Assembly (NCBI GenBank): GCA_944381635.1
Contig: CALWLY010000007.1
Location: 1 to 64,000, forward strand
Direction of reading: 5' to 3'
DNA: 64,000 nucleotides
DNA from: an uncultured Lachnospiraceae bacterium
Lineage (GTDB): Bacteria > Bacillota > Clostridia > Lachnospirales > Lachnospiraceae
Below the pieces are notes generated by a model. That model worked only from the letters and a program-made list of their open reading frames with translations, was not told where the DNA came from and did no database searches. The translations under genes and the position numbers were made by a program. Shown here in pieces: positions 44,577 to 53,231 of this stretch (positions are counted from its first letter, which is position 1; each line of letters opens with the position of its first letter).

Positions 44577-46202
44577 ATGAAATATACGGGAATGAAGCTG
44601 ACGGTATGCGCAGTAGCAGCCACAGCCGTGATTTCTGGTGCATCCTTACAGGCTAAGGCGGCAAGCCTTTCTGATATTCTTCCCGCAGCAGGCGTAGGTC
44701 TGGTCATGGAAGAAGGAACCTCTATTTCCAAAGTAAGAGAAGAGGTAAAGCAGAAGAAAGAAACCAAGGCCAAGAAAGAGGAAGTAACAAGTAGCACAGA
44801 AAGCAAGACCGCTTCTCAGATGTTGGATGATCTGGCAGGTGCAGGAGCTGCTTCACTGGATAGAGAGACAGAAGAAAGTGCTTCTGAGACAGCAGCAGAA
44901 GAGGCAGCTGAAGAACAGGAAACAGAAATTGTTGAGGCAGTTTCCTTAAAGGAACGTCTGGAAGAAGTTGCTGCGGTAGATGAAGCCGTTGCACAGAGCG
45001 AAAAAGAGGGTGACCTCATTATCGCCCAGGTAGACGATTACGTAAACATCCGTGAGAATCCCAGTACAGACAGCTCTGTTGTGGGAGTACTGTACAATAA
45101 TTCAGTGGGAACACTGATTGATGAAAAGGACGGCTGGATTGAAGTTCAGTCCGGAAACGTAAAAGGCTATGTAAAATCAGAATATTTCGTAACCGGCGAC
45201 AAGGCAGAACAGATTGCCAATGAAGTCGGCGATAAGATAGCAGAGGTAAATACGACTACCCTGAAGGTAAGAACAGAACCCGGTCTGGATGCAGAAGTTT
45301 TAGGACTGATTCCGGAAGGAGAAATTCTTACTGTTCTGGATGAACAGGACGGATGGGTAAAGGTAAGTATTGAAGAAGGAGACGGTTATGTTTCCACCGA
45401 TTATGTGAACCTTTCCACGGTTTATGTAACTGCAAAATCAAACGAAGAACTGTCAGAGAGCGAAGCAGCAGAGGAGAAGGCAAAAGAAGAAGCAAGCAAA
45501 GCTGCACAGCTGGCAGAACAGAAGATTCGCGAAGAAGAAGAGAAGAAACGCAAGGAAGAGGAAGCAAAAGCCAGCGAGGAAGCTTCCAAAGCAGCGGAAG
45601 AGTCCAAAGAGGCAGAAGAATCCAGCAAGGCAGAGGAGGAATCCAAAGCGGAAGAATCCAGCCAGGAAGAAAACTCTGACGTAAGTGGAAACGGAACCAC
45701 GGAGGAAAGCTCATCTGAGACAGAAAGCCAGCCGGCAGAGACAGAGAGCGAAGAGTCCAGCGAAACTTCTTCCGAGACAGAAACTGAAACAGCTTCCGAA
45801 ACTGAGACAGAAACAGAAACTCAGTCATCATCTTCCTCATCTTCTTCAGGAAGTATCAATGTAGGACAGGCAGTTGCTGATTATGCACTGCAGTTTGTAG
45901 GTAACCCTTATGTGTACGGCGGAACCAGCCTGACAAACGGTGCGGATTGCTCCGGATTTGTCATGAGCGTATACAAGAATTTCGGAGTTTCTCTCCCTCA
46001 TTCTTCTTCCGCAGACCGCACGGTAGGATATGATGTAGGAAGCCTTGCAAATGCACAGCCCGGCGATATTGTATGTTACTCCGGACATGTGGCGCTCTAC
46101 ATCGGCAACAATCAGATTGTACATGCATCCACACCTGCAACTGGAATTAAAGTTTCCAACGCGGATTACCGTCAGGTATTGGCAGTACGCAGAGTTATCT
46201 GA
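44577..46202 (+). CDS. Secreted peptidoglycan hydrolase: two SH3b domains and NlpC/P60 endopeptidase
   Basis: This is a 541-residue exported cell-wall enzyme. A signal peptide covers about 1-28 (cleavage near LQAKA). An Ala/Glu-rich coiled region follows, then SH3b 1 (about 140-205, VDDYVNIRENPSTDSSVVG) and SH3b 2 (about 215-280, TTTLKVRTEPGLDAEVLG). A long Lys/Glu/Ala then Ser/Thr/Glu-rich linker (about 285-415) follows, and the NlpC/P60 domain is last. The catalytic residues are C458 (GADCSGF) and H504 (SGHVALYIG), with a third polar site at IVHAS. It should cut the D-gamma-glutamyl to diaminopimelate bond in stem peptides. RBS GGAGG precedes ATG 44577. The linker probably spans the wall. 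Confidence 0.94.
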   Translation: MKYTGMKLTVCAVAATAVISGASLQAKAASLSDILPAAGVGLVMEEGTSISKVREEVKQKKETKAKKEEVTSSTESKTASQMLDDLAGAGAASLDRETEESASETAAEEAAEEQETEIVEAVSLKERLEEVAAVDEAVAQSEKEGDLIIAQVDDYVNIRENPSTDSSVVGVLYNNSVGTLIDEKDGWIEVQSGNVKGYVKSEYFVTGDKAEQIANEVGDKIAEVNTTTLKVRTEPGLDAEVLGLIPEGEILTVLDEQDGWVKVSIEEGDGYVSTDYVNLSTVYVTAKSNEELSESEAAEEKAKEEASKAAQLAEQKIREEEEKKRKEEEAKASEEASKAAEESKEAEESSKAEEESKAEESSQEENSDVSGNGTTEESSSETESQPAETESEESSETSSETETETASETETETETQSSSSSSSSGSINVGQAVADYALQFVGNPYVYGGTSLTNGADCSGFVMSVYKNFGVSLPHSSSADRTVGYDVGSLANAQPGDIVCYSGHVALYIGNNQIVHASTPATGIKVSNADYRQVLAVRRVI

Positions 46203-46282
46203 TCAAATTCATACCGGTAAGGCAGCTTAGGTAACATACCTTTGGCCTTTGGTACCATAATAAAAAAGATAAGATGAAACAG

Positions 46283-46320
46283 AAGCGGAGTTTTCCGGAA
46301 ACGGAGAACTTCGCTTTTTT
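46283..46320 (+). terminator. Terminator of the NlpC/P60 gene
   Basis: AAGCGGAGTTTTCC pairs with GGAGAACTTCGCTT (one mismatch) and is followed by a T-tract that is also the start of repeat copy C. Confidence 0.88.
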
Positions 46321-46473
46321 TATACAATAGAAAATTTCATTTTCTATTGTATAAAAAAGACGCTCCGCTGTGGATGCGCACTTCAACGCTCAGGCAATCA
46401 GAGATTACCCGGAAAATGGTTGCTGATGCAACCGCGCTCCGGCGCCAGTGTGCGCTAGGGCGCACACTTTTTT
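46315..46473 (+). repeat. Terminator-associated structured repeat, copy C
   Basis: First hairpin 46315-46358: TTTTTTATACAATAGAAAAT with the exact complement, ending A6. The core GACGCTCCGCTGTGGATGCG and CACTTCAACGCTCAGGCAAT is nearly identical to copy D, then GCAACCGCGCTC, and the final hairpin GTGTGCGC-TAGG-GCGCACAC with T6. Both end hairpins differ in sequence from the other copies but pair perfectly. Confidence 0.78.
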
Positions 46474-46609
46474 CCTCCCAAAGCGGCGGTCTGTGTGGAA
46501 AGGAATATGGCAATCCGGGGACTTTTTCAGTATAATGAAAGCAGGGCAAAATCATTATTTGCCCGGGAAAAAGGCATGCAAAAACGATGCCGTGGAAAGG
46601 AGAAGGAAT

Positions 46610-47401
46610 ATGAAAAAACTGGAAGGAAAAATTGCCATTATCACAGGGGCATCCAAGGGAATCGGGGAAGGAATCGCAAAAACATTTGTCAAATATGGCG
46701 CGAAAGTCGTGCTGGCTGCCCGGGGAGAAAAGGTTTTGGAGCTGGCGGAAACACTGCGGGCACAGGGCTATGAGGCTATCGGTGTGCAGACGGACGTGTC
46801 GGATGAAAAAAGTGTGGAAAACCTGGTACAGACCGCTGTGTCTGCCTATGGTACGGTAGATATTCTGGTAAATAATGCGGGAATCTGTACACTGGAGGAT
46901 TTTGACGCACCCTCCAACGAGATTCGTGACCGCCATATCGATATCAATATTAAAGGTGTTTGGAATGCCACCAAGGCTGTGCTCCCTTATATGAAGGAAA
47001 AGAAGGACGGAAAGATTGTGGTGATGAGTTCCGTCACCGGCTATATGGTGGCAGATCCAGGGGAAGCTGCCTATGCCATGACCAAAGCCGCTCTGATCGG
47101 ATTTACCCGCGCTATGGCAAGGGAAGTGGCGGACTACAATATTCGTGTCAATGCTATCTGCCCGGGATATGTTCGCACTCCTCTTGTGGAAGGCATGGCA
47201 AAACAGTCGGATCCGGAGTGTCCGGAACGGGCAATCCAGGCCATTGCGGACGCAGTTCCTTTAAAACGACTGGCAAGACCGGAGGAAGTGGGCGAACTGG
47301 CTGCCTTTCTGGCAAGCGACGAGTCCAGCTATATTACAGGAACGCAGATTGTCATCGACGGAGGAAGCACACTGCCAGAGACATCTTCCATGGGACAGTA
47401 G
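46610..47401 (+). CDS. ucpA: SDR-family oxidoreductase, UcpA type
   Basis: This is an NAD(P)-dependent short-chain dehydrogenase of 263 residues. The cofactor motif is TGASKGIG, the NNAG motif VNNAGIC, and the catalytic triad lies at SSVTG (Ser), Y155 and K159 in AYAMTKAA. The segments DINIKGVWNATKAVLP, VADPGEAAYAMTKAA and the C-terminal VIDGGSTLPET match E. coli UcpA closely, as far as memory allows. UcpA's substrate is unsettled (it has been linked to furfural tolerance). ATG 46610 has AAAGGAG; the frame runs back to 46448 through non-conserved residues, so the earlier start is rejected. Confidence 0.88.
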   Translation: MKKLEGKIAIITGASKGIGEGIAKTFVKYGAKVVLAARGEKVLELAETLRAQGYEAIGVQTDVSDEKSVENLVQTAVSAYGTVDILVNNAGICTLEDFDAPSNEIRDRHIDINIKGVWNATKAVLPYMKEKKDGKIVVMSSVTGYMVADPGEAAYAMTKAALIGFTRAMAREVADYNIRVNAICPGYVRTPLVEGMAKQSDPECPERAIQAIADAVPLKRLARPEEVGELAAFLASDESSYITGTQIVIDGGSTLPETSSMGQ

Positions 47402-47578
47402 TCACGAACAATCTGTTCACTGACGGCTGTAAAAAAATCTTTGAATTTGTCAGAAATTAAAAAAATTGTCCGTTAATTGCAGGACAGAAAACGACTGTGA
47501 TAATGCACAATTTTTTGTCGAAGGCCTGTCGAACGCCGCGGGATTTTGTGGAATCCTTGTGGAAACGGTGTGGAAAAG

Positions 47579-47678
47579 TTATCCACACCAAAATGGCTTA
47601 AAAATCGGAAAAATGGAGTTATACACGAAGTTATGCACATTATCCACATTTTTCTGGTGGAAAAAGGAAAGTGGATAA
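47579..47678. promoter_or_regulatory. DnaA-box cluster upstream of hpf
   Basis: TTATCCACA occurs at 47579-47587 and 47640-47648, TTATACACG at 47619-47627, TTATGCACA at 47631-47639, and a reverse TTATCCACT at 47678-47670. Four boxes share one strand, and the last two plus-strand boxes abut. An AT-rich stretch follows to about 47830. No dnaA, dnaN or rpmH is present, so this is not evidently the chromosomal origin. Confidence 0.6.
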
Positions 47679-47800
47679 AAAAAGAAAAAAGAACGCCTGT
47701 TTTGTGAAATTGTGTTAAAACTCCTGTAAAATATGCGAAAAAAGCTCCAAAATAAATTGACAGAAATATTGTGAGAATATTCTGAAAAATTCTGAAAATA

Positions 47801-47848
47801 TTGATGGAAAAGGTACGATATGATATAATAATCACAGGAGTTAACTCC
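47801..47848 (+). promoter_or_regulatory. Promoter of hpf with palindrome at the start site
   Basis: TTGATG (47801-47806), a 17-bp spacer, TATAAT (47824-47829). The perfect palindrome GGAGTTAACTCC (47837-47848) begins at the expected start and may be an operator. Confidence 0.7.
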
Positions 47849-47877
47849 GAGTTTTGGAACAGAAGGGATGATTGTTT

Positions 47878-48405
47878 ATGAAGATTACCATCAGCGGAAG
47901 AAATATCGATGTTACACCTGGATTAAAGAGTGCGATTGAATCCAAGCTGGGCAAACTGGAGAAATATTTTACAGCAGATACGCCGATGAACGTAACATTG
48001 AGTGTGGAAAAGGACAGACAGAAGATAGAAGTAACAATCCCTGTAAAAGGCAGTATTATCCGATCCGAACAGACCAGCAACGATATGTATGTTTCCATTG
48101 ATCTTGTAGAGGAGATCATTGAAAGACAGCTCAAGAAATATAAGAGCAAAATTATTGCGCAGCATCAGTCAGGCGGAAATTTCCAGCAGGAATTTATGGA
48201 CAAGGAGTATATGGAGGAAGAAGAAGTTAAGATTGCCAAGGTAAAACACTTTGACATCAAACCCATGTATCCGGAAGATGCCTGTGTACAGATGGAACTT
48301 TTAGGCCACAGCTTTTATGTATTCTGCAACGCAGAGACCGACGAAGTAAACGTTGTTTACAAACGCAAAGGCGGCACCTACGGTATTATCGAACCGGAGC
48401 GTTAA
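47878..48405 (+). CDS. hpf: Ribosome hibernation promoting factor, long form (HPF/RaiA)
   Basis: This 175-residue factor binds the 30S decoding region and, in its long form, dimerises 70S ribosomes to 100S. The N-terminal S30AE domain (about 1-100) starts MKITISGRNIDVTPGLKSAI and carries basic loops. After a linker rich in Gln/Glu, the C-terminal dimerisation domain shows HFDIKPMYPEDACVQMELLG and FYVFCNAETDEVNVVYKRK, diagnostic of long HPF. ATG 47878 follows AGAAGGGA. The DnaA-box cluster upstream raises the possibility of replication-linked control. Confidence 0.94.
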   Translation: MKITISGRNIDVTPGLKSAIESKLGKLEKYFTADTPMNVTLSVEKDRQKIEVTIPVKGSIIRSEQTSNDMYVSIDLVEEIIERQLKKYKSKIIAQHQSGGNFQQEFMDKEYMEEEEVKIAKVKHFDIKPMYPEDACVQMELLGHSFYVFCNAETDEVNVVYKRKGGTYGIIEPER

Positions 48406-48519
48406 CAGACACATCATCGGGCTGCGGGCAAGGAAATTACCATAGAAAGATTACCATAGGAAAATAATCATAAGAAGATAAGCAAATGTAAAAACGGAAA
48501 ACTTAAGAAAGCAAATGCG

Positions 48520-48560
48520 AAAAGATGAGGTATCCTGTCAGGCTATGCCTCATCTTTTTT
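48520..48560 (+). terminator. Terminator of hpf
   Basis: AAAAGATGAGG pairs with CCTCATCTTTT; the T6 tail is shared with repeat copy D. Confidence 0.88.
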
Positions 48561-48711
48561 GTGCGATAGGAAACTTCATTTCCTATCGCACAAAAAAAGA
48601 CGCTCCGCTGTGGATGCGCACTTCAACGCTCAGGCAATCAGAGATTACCCGGAAAATGGCTGCTGACGCAACCGCGCTCGGCGCAAGTGTGTGTCAGGCA
48701 CACACTTTTTT
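48555..48711 (+). repeat. Terminator-associated structured repeat, copy D
   Basis: First hairpin 48555-48598: T6-GTGCGATAGGAAA with its exact complement-A6. The core from GACGCTCCGCTGTGGATGCG onward differs from copy C by only a few bases. The last hairpin is AGTGTGTG-TCAGG-CACACACT with T6. Sequence of both end stems is specific to this copy. Confidence 0.78.
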
Positions 48712-48779
48712 GACACCAGGCATTCTTTTCGACGGGATTTTGGCATATGTTTATCCAAAAGGGGCAAGGAAGACTGCGC

Positions 48780-49862
48780 GTGGATAAAAGAAAAAAATGC
48801 AGATGGTTCGGAATGATTGCTGTGGAGATTTTGCTTCTTCTGATCGTGGTTTCCGGAAGATATGTGGACGAACAGGAGAGAGCGGCCTCTTCGCTGGGGA
48901 TAGAGATTCAAAAGGAGGAAGGAAAGGATTTTATCCGCTGGGTGGAATTTAATGCAGACTGTGAATCCATGGAGCTCGCCCTGGAATATGACATACAGGC
49001 ACACGAACAGGGGAAGGAGCTTAGCTGGATAAAACTTTTGGCCTATGCGGCGGCAAAGAACGGAGGAGAGTTCGGAAAATCCGCCCAGAAAGATATCCGG
49101 AAAATGGGAGAGAAAGTTTTGAAAAGTAAAGCGGATCTGGATAAAGAGGGGGAAGAGCTGAAGTATTATCCCTATTTCTGCGAAGCTTACCAGGCCATTC
49201 TTGGCGGTATGGTTGGAGAATATCAGATAGAAGAGACGGATGAAAAAGGAAACCGCGTGTGGAAAAAATGCTACGGTCTGAAAGCATTTTCGCCTATCGC
49301 AAAAGGTTTTCCGTATTCCGACTATGACGATTTTGGCGCCAGCAGAAGCTACGGATACAATCGTCCTCACTTAGGCCATGACATGGCAGGCAGCGTTGGT
49401 ACACCCATAATCGCCATTGAGTCCGGTTATGTGGAGGCGCTTGGATGGAACCAATACGGAGGCTGGAGAATCGGAATCCGCTCTTTTGACAAAAAAAGGT
49501 ATTATTACTATGCCCACTTGCGCCAGAATTACCCTTACGCCACAGGTCTTAAGGAGGGGGACATTGTCACAGCCGGTCAGGTCATCGGCTACATGGGCCA
49601 CACAGGTTATTCGGAGATCGAAAACGTCAATAATATAGAAACCGTTCATCTTCACTGGGGCATGGAACTGATTTTTGACGAATCTCAAAAAGAGTCTGAC
49701 AATGAAATCTGGATCGACTGCTACGAACTGACCCGCTTCCTTTACCGTAATCGTTCCGAGACAAGAAAAGTGGAAGGAACCAAAGACTGGGAGCGGGTGA
49801 CGCAGATGAAAGACCCGGCAGTTACAGATTACCAAAAGCGGCGTCATAACTTGACAGCATGA
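48780..49862 (+). CDS. M23-family metallopeptidase, membrane-anchored
   Basis: This is a probable LytM-type peptidoglycan endopeptidase of 360 residues from GTG 48780 (AAGGAAG 8 nt upstream; an ATG at 48747 in frame is the alternative). An uncleaved-looking N-terminal TM (about 9-27, GMIAVEILLLLIVVSGRY) anchors it outside. A helical region of about 160 residues precedes the M23 domain. Zinc-site motifs: HLGHDMAG (HxxxD), YYYAHL and VHLHWGMEL (HxH). The spacing between sites is longer than in the smallest M23 enzymes. A promoter for degV begins inside its last codons. Confidence 0.9.
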   Translation: MDKRKKCRWFGMIAVEILLLLIVVSGRYVDEQERAASSLGIEIQKEEGKDFIRWVEFNADCESMELALEYDIQAHEQGKELSWIKLLAYAAAKNGGEFGKSAQKDIRKMGEKVLKSKADLDKEGEELKYYPYFCEAYQAILGGMVGEYQIEETDEKGNRVWKKCYGLKAFSPIAKGFPYSDYDDFGASRSYGYNRPHLGHDMAGSVGTPIIAIESGYVEALGWNQYGGWRIGIRSFDKKRYYYYAHLRQNYPYATGLKEGDIVTAGQVIGYMGHTGYSEIENVNNIETVHLHWGMELIFDESQKESDNEIWIDCYELTRFLYRNRSETRKVEGTKDWERVTQMKDPAVTDYQKRRHNLTA

Positions 49863-49879
49863 TAAGCGTTTGCTATATT
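49851..49879 (+). promoter_or_regulatory. Promoter of degV
   Basis: TTGACA (49851-49856, within the end of the M23 gene), a 17-bp spacer, TATATT (49874-49879). Confidence 0.75.
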
Positions 49880-49937
49880 CAGATTGCTTATAAATCAAAG
49901 AAAGATTGAGTAAAAGAATAGAAGTGGAGCGAAAGAT

Positions 49938-50786
49938 ATGGGGATACGTATTATTTGTGATTCGACCTGTGATCTGACAGGAAAAGAAGCAGAGAAACTT
50001 GGGGTTACTTTAGTGCCGTTAAAGGTACTGTTTGGAGAGGAAGAATATTTGGACGGCGTTACCATTGCGCCGGGTGAATTTTATGCAAAATTAAAAGAAG
50101 CGAAAGAGCTTCCCAAAACAAGCCAGCCTTCGCCGGACAGCTTTTTGGAGCTGTTTCGGCAGGCAAAAGAAGAAGGAGACGAAGTGCTCTGTATTCTGCT
50201 TGCCTCAAATTTAAGCGGTACTTTCCAGAGCGCCTGCCTGGCAAAGGACATGGCTGATTATGATAAAATTTATGTGCTGGACAGCGAGACGGCAACCCTT
50301 GGCTGTCAGCTTCTGATTCAGCTGGCGGTAAAGCTTGTAAAAGAGGGACTGAGCGCAGCGGAAATTTTTGACATTCTGGAAAAAAAGAAAAAACAGGTGA
50401 GAATTTTCATGGTGGTGGACACCCTGGAATATTTAAAGAAAGGCGGCAGGCTTTCCACCGCCGGTATGATTGCCGGAAAAGTGCTGAACTTAAAACCGGT
50501 CATTTCCGTTTATGACGGAACGCCCCATGTGACCAGCGTGGCCAGAGGGAAAAAGAGCGCCTGGGAAAAAATATTTAAAATAATCCACGACGAGCAGGCA
50601 GACCTGGCCAAAGGCTACTATATCGGCTATACGGGAGAGACGGACAACTCGGAGGAATTTGCCGGGCTGGTGAGAGAAAAATACGCCGAAAAGGAAAGAG
50701 GCGTGGTGACGGTAGGCTCCGTCATAGGAGTTCATGTGGGACCCGGAGCCAACGGCATTGCCGTTTTTGTGAAAGGACATGCATAA
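49938..50786 (+). CDS. degV: DegV family fatty-acid-binding protein
   Basis: This 282-residue protein belongs to the DegV/FakB family, which holds a fatty acid for phosphorylation by FakA. The N-terminal signature IICDSTCDLTGKEAEKLG is present, followed by the fatty-acid-pocket TSQPSPDSFLELF and SSNLSGT-like ASNLSGTFQSA. The C-terminal lobe has VVDTLEYLKKGGRLS and VHVGPGANGIAVF. No fakA is nearby. RBS GGAGCGAAAG region precedes ATG 49938. Its stop lies inside a 13-bp tandem repeat (50772-50797). Confidence 0.93.
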   Translation: MGIRIICDSTCDLTGKEAEKLGVTLVPLKVLFGEEEYLDGVTIAPGEFYAKLKEAKELPKTSQPSPDSFLELFRQAKEEGDEVLCILLASNLSGTFQSACLAKDMADYDKIYVLDSETATLGCQLLIQLAVKLVKEGLSAAEIFDILEKKKKQVRIFMVVDTLEYLKKGGRLSTAGMIAGKVLNLKPVISVYDGTPHVTSVARGKKSAWEKIFKIIHDEQADLAKGYYIGYTGETDNSEEFAGLVREKYAEKERGVVTVGSVIGVHVGPGANGIAVFVKGHA

Positions 50787-50797
50787 AGGACATGCAT
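50772..50797 (+). repeat. 13-bp tandem duplication over the degV stop codon
   Basis: AAAGGACATGCAT occurs twice head to tail, followed by a third AAAGGA. The first copy encodes the last residues and the stop falls at the joint. An inverted GCATGTCC lies at about 50832. Confidence 0.8.
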
Positions 50798-50924
50798 AAA
50801 GGAAGAAATCTCGATTTTTGAAAACATAAAGCATGTCCGAAAGCCTCGGCGGGACGACAAAGAGGAAAACGCTGGAAAAACAGCGGAATCTGTCGTAAAA
50901 ATTAAGGCTTTGGCCGAAAATTGC

Positions 50925-50953
50925 TTGCCAGAAAAACAGCCCTATGATATAAT
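50925..50953 (+). promoter_or_regulatory. Promoter of the butyryl-CoA operon
   Basis: TTGCCA (50925-50930), a 17-bp spacer, TATAAT (50948-50953). The leader is about 80 nt. Confidence 0.75.
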
Positions 50954-51037
50954 AATTCCAAACGCAATGATAAAAAATTAACAATCATTGCAATGCCTGT
51001 AAACAGGTATTTTTTTAAAGTATATGGAGGAAAAAAC

Positions 51038-52219
51038 ATGGCAAAGAAAGTAGTATTAGCTGGCGCATGCCGTACACCGATCGGTTCCATGGGCGGCGCA
51101 CTCAGCACAACACCGGCAGCAGACCTTGGTGCAATCGTTATCAAAGCAGCATTAGAGAGAGCAGGAGTTGCTCCGGAAGCAGTTGATCAGGTATATATGG
51201 GATGTGTTATCCAGGCTGGTCTGGGACAGAACGTAGCACGTCAGGCTTCCATCAAAGCAGGTTTACCGGTTGAAGTGCCTGCAGTTACCATGAACGTAGT
51301 GTGCGGTTCCGGTCTGAACTGTGTAAACCAGGCTGCTCAGATGATTCTGGCAGGAGATGCGGATATCGTAGTAGCCGGCGGTATGGAAAACATGTCCATG
51401 GCTCCTTACGCAATTCCTCAGGGACGTTACGGATACAGAATGGGCAACGCTACTATGGTTGATACAATGATCAACGACGCTCTTTGGGATGCTTTCAATC
51501 AGTATCACATGGGTATCACAGCAGAAAACATTGCTGAGCAGTGGAATCTGTCAAGAGAAGAACTGGACAAGTTCGCAGCATGGAGCCAGCAGAAAGCAGT
51601 AGCAGCTCAGGAAGCAGGCAAATTCGATGACGAAATCGTTCCGGTTGAAGTAAAGAAGAAAAAAGAAACTATCCTGGTTACAAAAGACGAAGGTCCTCGT
51701 CCGGGAACAACAGCAGAAGGCATCGCTAAATTACGTCCGGCATTCAAGAAAGACGGCGTAGTAACAGCAGCTAACGCTTCTTCCATCAACGACGGTGCAG
51801 CAGCAGTTGTTGTTATGAGCGAAGAAAAAGCAAAAGAGCTGGGCGTTACACCTATGGCTACATGGGTTGGCGGAGCTCTCGGCGGTGTAGATCCCTCCAT
51901 CATGGGTATCGGACCGGTTGCAGCTACCAAGAAAGTTATGGCTAAAACAGGCCTTACAGTAGCAGATATGGATCTGATCGAAGCAAACGAAGCTTTCGCT
52001 TCCCAGTCTATGGCAGTAGCTCACGACTTAAACTTCGATATGGACAAAGTAAACGTAAACGGCGGTGCGATCGCACTGGGACATCCGGTTGGAGCAAGCG
52101 GATGCCGTATCCTGGTTACTCTGCTTCATGAGATGCAGAAGAGAGATGCTAAGAAAGGTCTGGCAACTCTGTGCATCGGCGGCGGTATGGGATGCGCTAC
52201 TATCGTTGAAAGAGACTGA
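51038..52219 (+). CDS. thlA: Acetyl-CoA acetyltransferase (thiolase)
   Basis: This condenses two acetyl-CoA to acetoacetyl-CoA, the first step of butyrate synthesis. The 393-residue length is normal. The acylated cysteine is C89 ([13 protein letters not shown]); the GHP motif is in [15 protein letters not shown]; the second cysteine is in [12 protein letters not shown] 51038 has the strong RBS ATGGAGG. Codon use is strongly biased toward a limited set, as in other highly expressed genes of this cluster, with clear contrast to neighbours. Confidence 0.96.
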   Translation: MAKKVVLAGACRTPIGSMGGALSTTPAADLGAIVIKAALERAGVAPEAVDQVYMGCVIQAGLGQNVARQASIKAGLPVEVPAVTMNVVCGSGLNCVNQAAQMILAGDADIVVAGGMENMSMAPYAIPQGRYGYRMGNATMVDTMINDALWDAFNQYHMGITAENIAEQWNLSREELDKFAAWSQQKAVAAQEAGKFDDEIVPVEVKKKKETILVTKDEGPRPGTTAEGIAKLRPAFKKDGVVTAANASSINDGAAAVVVMSEEKAKELGVTPMATWVGGALGGVDPSIMGIGPVAATKKVMAKTGLTVADMDLIEANEAFASQSMAVAHDLNFDMDKVNVNGGAIALGHPVGASGCRILVTLLHEMQKRDAKKGLATLCIGGGMGCATIVERD

Positions 52220-52328
52220 TAGGAAAGCGGCTTTTGCTGCCTGACATATTTTTCAGAATAATCCGACAGCGGCAGGACGGGAGGCTTTCTGTTCTGCGCG
52301 CTGTTCACAAGAAAGAAGGAAACGTAGC

Positions 52329-53105
52329 ATGGAATTCATTTTATATGAACAGAAAGGTGCTTACGGCATTATCACCATCAACCGTGAAAAAGCGCTGAAC
52401 GCACTGAACTCCACAGTTCTTGATGAACTGGACAAAACACTGGATGCTGTAAATCTGGAAGAAGTAAGATGTCTGATCTTAACAGGAGCAGGACAGAAAT
52501 CCTTCGTAGCAGGCGCAGACATCGGAGAGATGAGCAGCCTTACAAAAGCGGAAGGCGAAGCATTCGGCAAAAAAGGAAATGATGTATTCCGCAAACTGGA
52601 AACATTCCCGATTCCGGTTATCGCAGCAGTAAACGGCTTCGCACTGGGCGGCGGCTGTGAGATCTCCATGAGCTGTGATATCAGAATCTGCTCTGACAAC
52701 GCTGTATTCGGACAGCCTGAAGTAGGTCTTGGAATCACACCTGGATTCGGCGGAACACAGAGACTGGCACGTCTTGTCGGCGCAGGCATGGCAAAACAGC
52801 TGATCTACACTGCACGCAACATCAAAGCAGACGAAGCATACAGAATCGGCCTGGTAAACGCTGTTTACACACAGGAAGAACTGATGCCTGCAGCAGAAAA
52901 AATGGCTGCAACCATCGCAAAGAATGCACCGATCGCAGTTCGCAACTGCAAGAAAGCAATCAACGAAGGCCTTGATGTGGATATGGATCAGGCAATCGTG
53001 ATCGAAGAGAAACTCTTCGGAGACTGCTTCGAATCTTACGACCAGAAAGAAGGCATGGCTGCTTTCCTGGAAAAACGTAAAGTAGAAAAATTCTTAAACA
53101 AATAA
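52329..53105 (+). CDS. crt: 3-hydroxybutyryl-CoA dehydratase (crotonase)
   Basis: This dehydrates 3-hydroxybutyryl-CoA to crotonyl-CoA. The 258-residue enoyl-CoA-hydratase fold shows ALNSTVLDEL, the oxyanion-hole segment AGADIGEM, and FALGGGCEISMSCD, with the two catalytic glutamates in the regions GGGCEIS and FGQPEVGLGITPG. RBS GAAGGAA precedes ATG. It is separated from thlA by 110 bp with partial inverted-repeat character but no clear terminator. Codon use resembles thlA. Confidence 0.95.
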   Translation: MEFILYEQKGAYGIITINREKALNALNSTVLDELDKTLDAVNLEEVRCLILTGAGQKSFVAGADIGEMSSLTKAEGEAFGKKGNDVFRKLETFPIPVIAAVNGFALGGGCEISMSCDIRICSDNAVFGQPEVGLGITPGFGGTQRLARLVGAGMAKQLIYTARNIKADEAYRIGLVNAVYTQEELMPAAEKMAATIAKNAPIAVRNCKKAINEGLDVDMDQAIVIEEKLFGDCFESYDQKEGMAAFLEKRKVEKFLNK

Positions 53106-53122
53106 GAAATAGTGAAGTTAGT

Positions 53123-53163
53123 TATACACGGAAAGGCAGGTTCTTCAGGCTTTTCCGTGTTAT
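53123..53163 (+). other. Intercistronic hairpin between crt and hbd
   Basis: TATACACGGAAAG pairs with CTTTTCCGTGTTATA around GCAGGTTCTTCAGG. There is no T-run, so it is more likely a processing or stability element than a terminator. Confidence 0.5.
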
Positions 53164-53231
53164 AAGGATACGCGTTTTCCATACGGATGATGCGAATTTA
53201 TGAAAAATAAATATAAGAGGAGGACTTACCA

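Noticed and set aside
46448..46609. Upstream extension of the SDR gene
   Set aside because: It begins inside the repeat element, is not conserved in SDR proteins, and ATG 46610 has a strong RBS.
47579..47830. Chromosomal origin of replication
   Set aside because: Box density and AT content fit, but dnaA, dnaN, rpmH and the usual origin neighbours are absent, and the flanking genes are ucpA and hpf.
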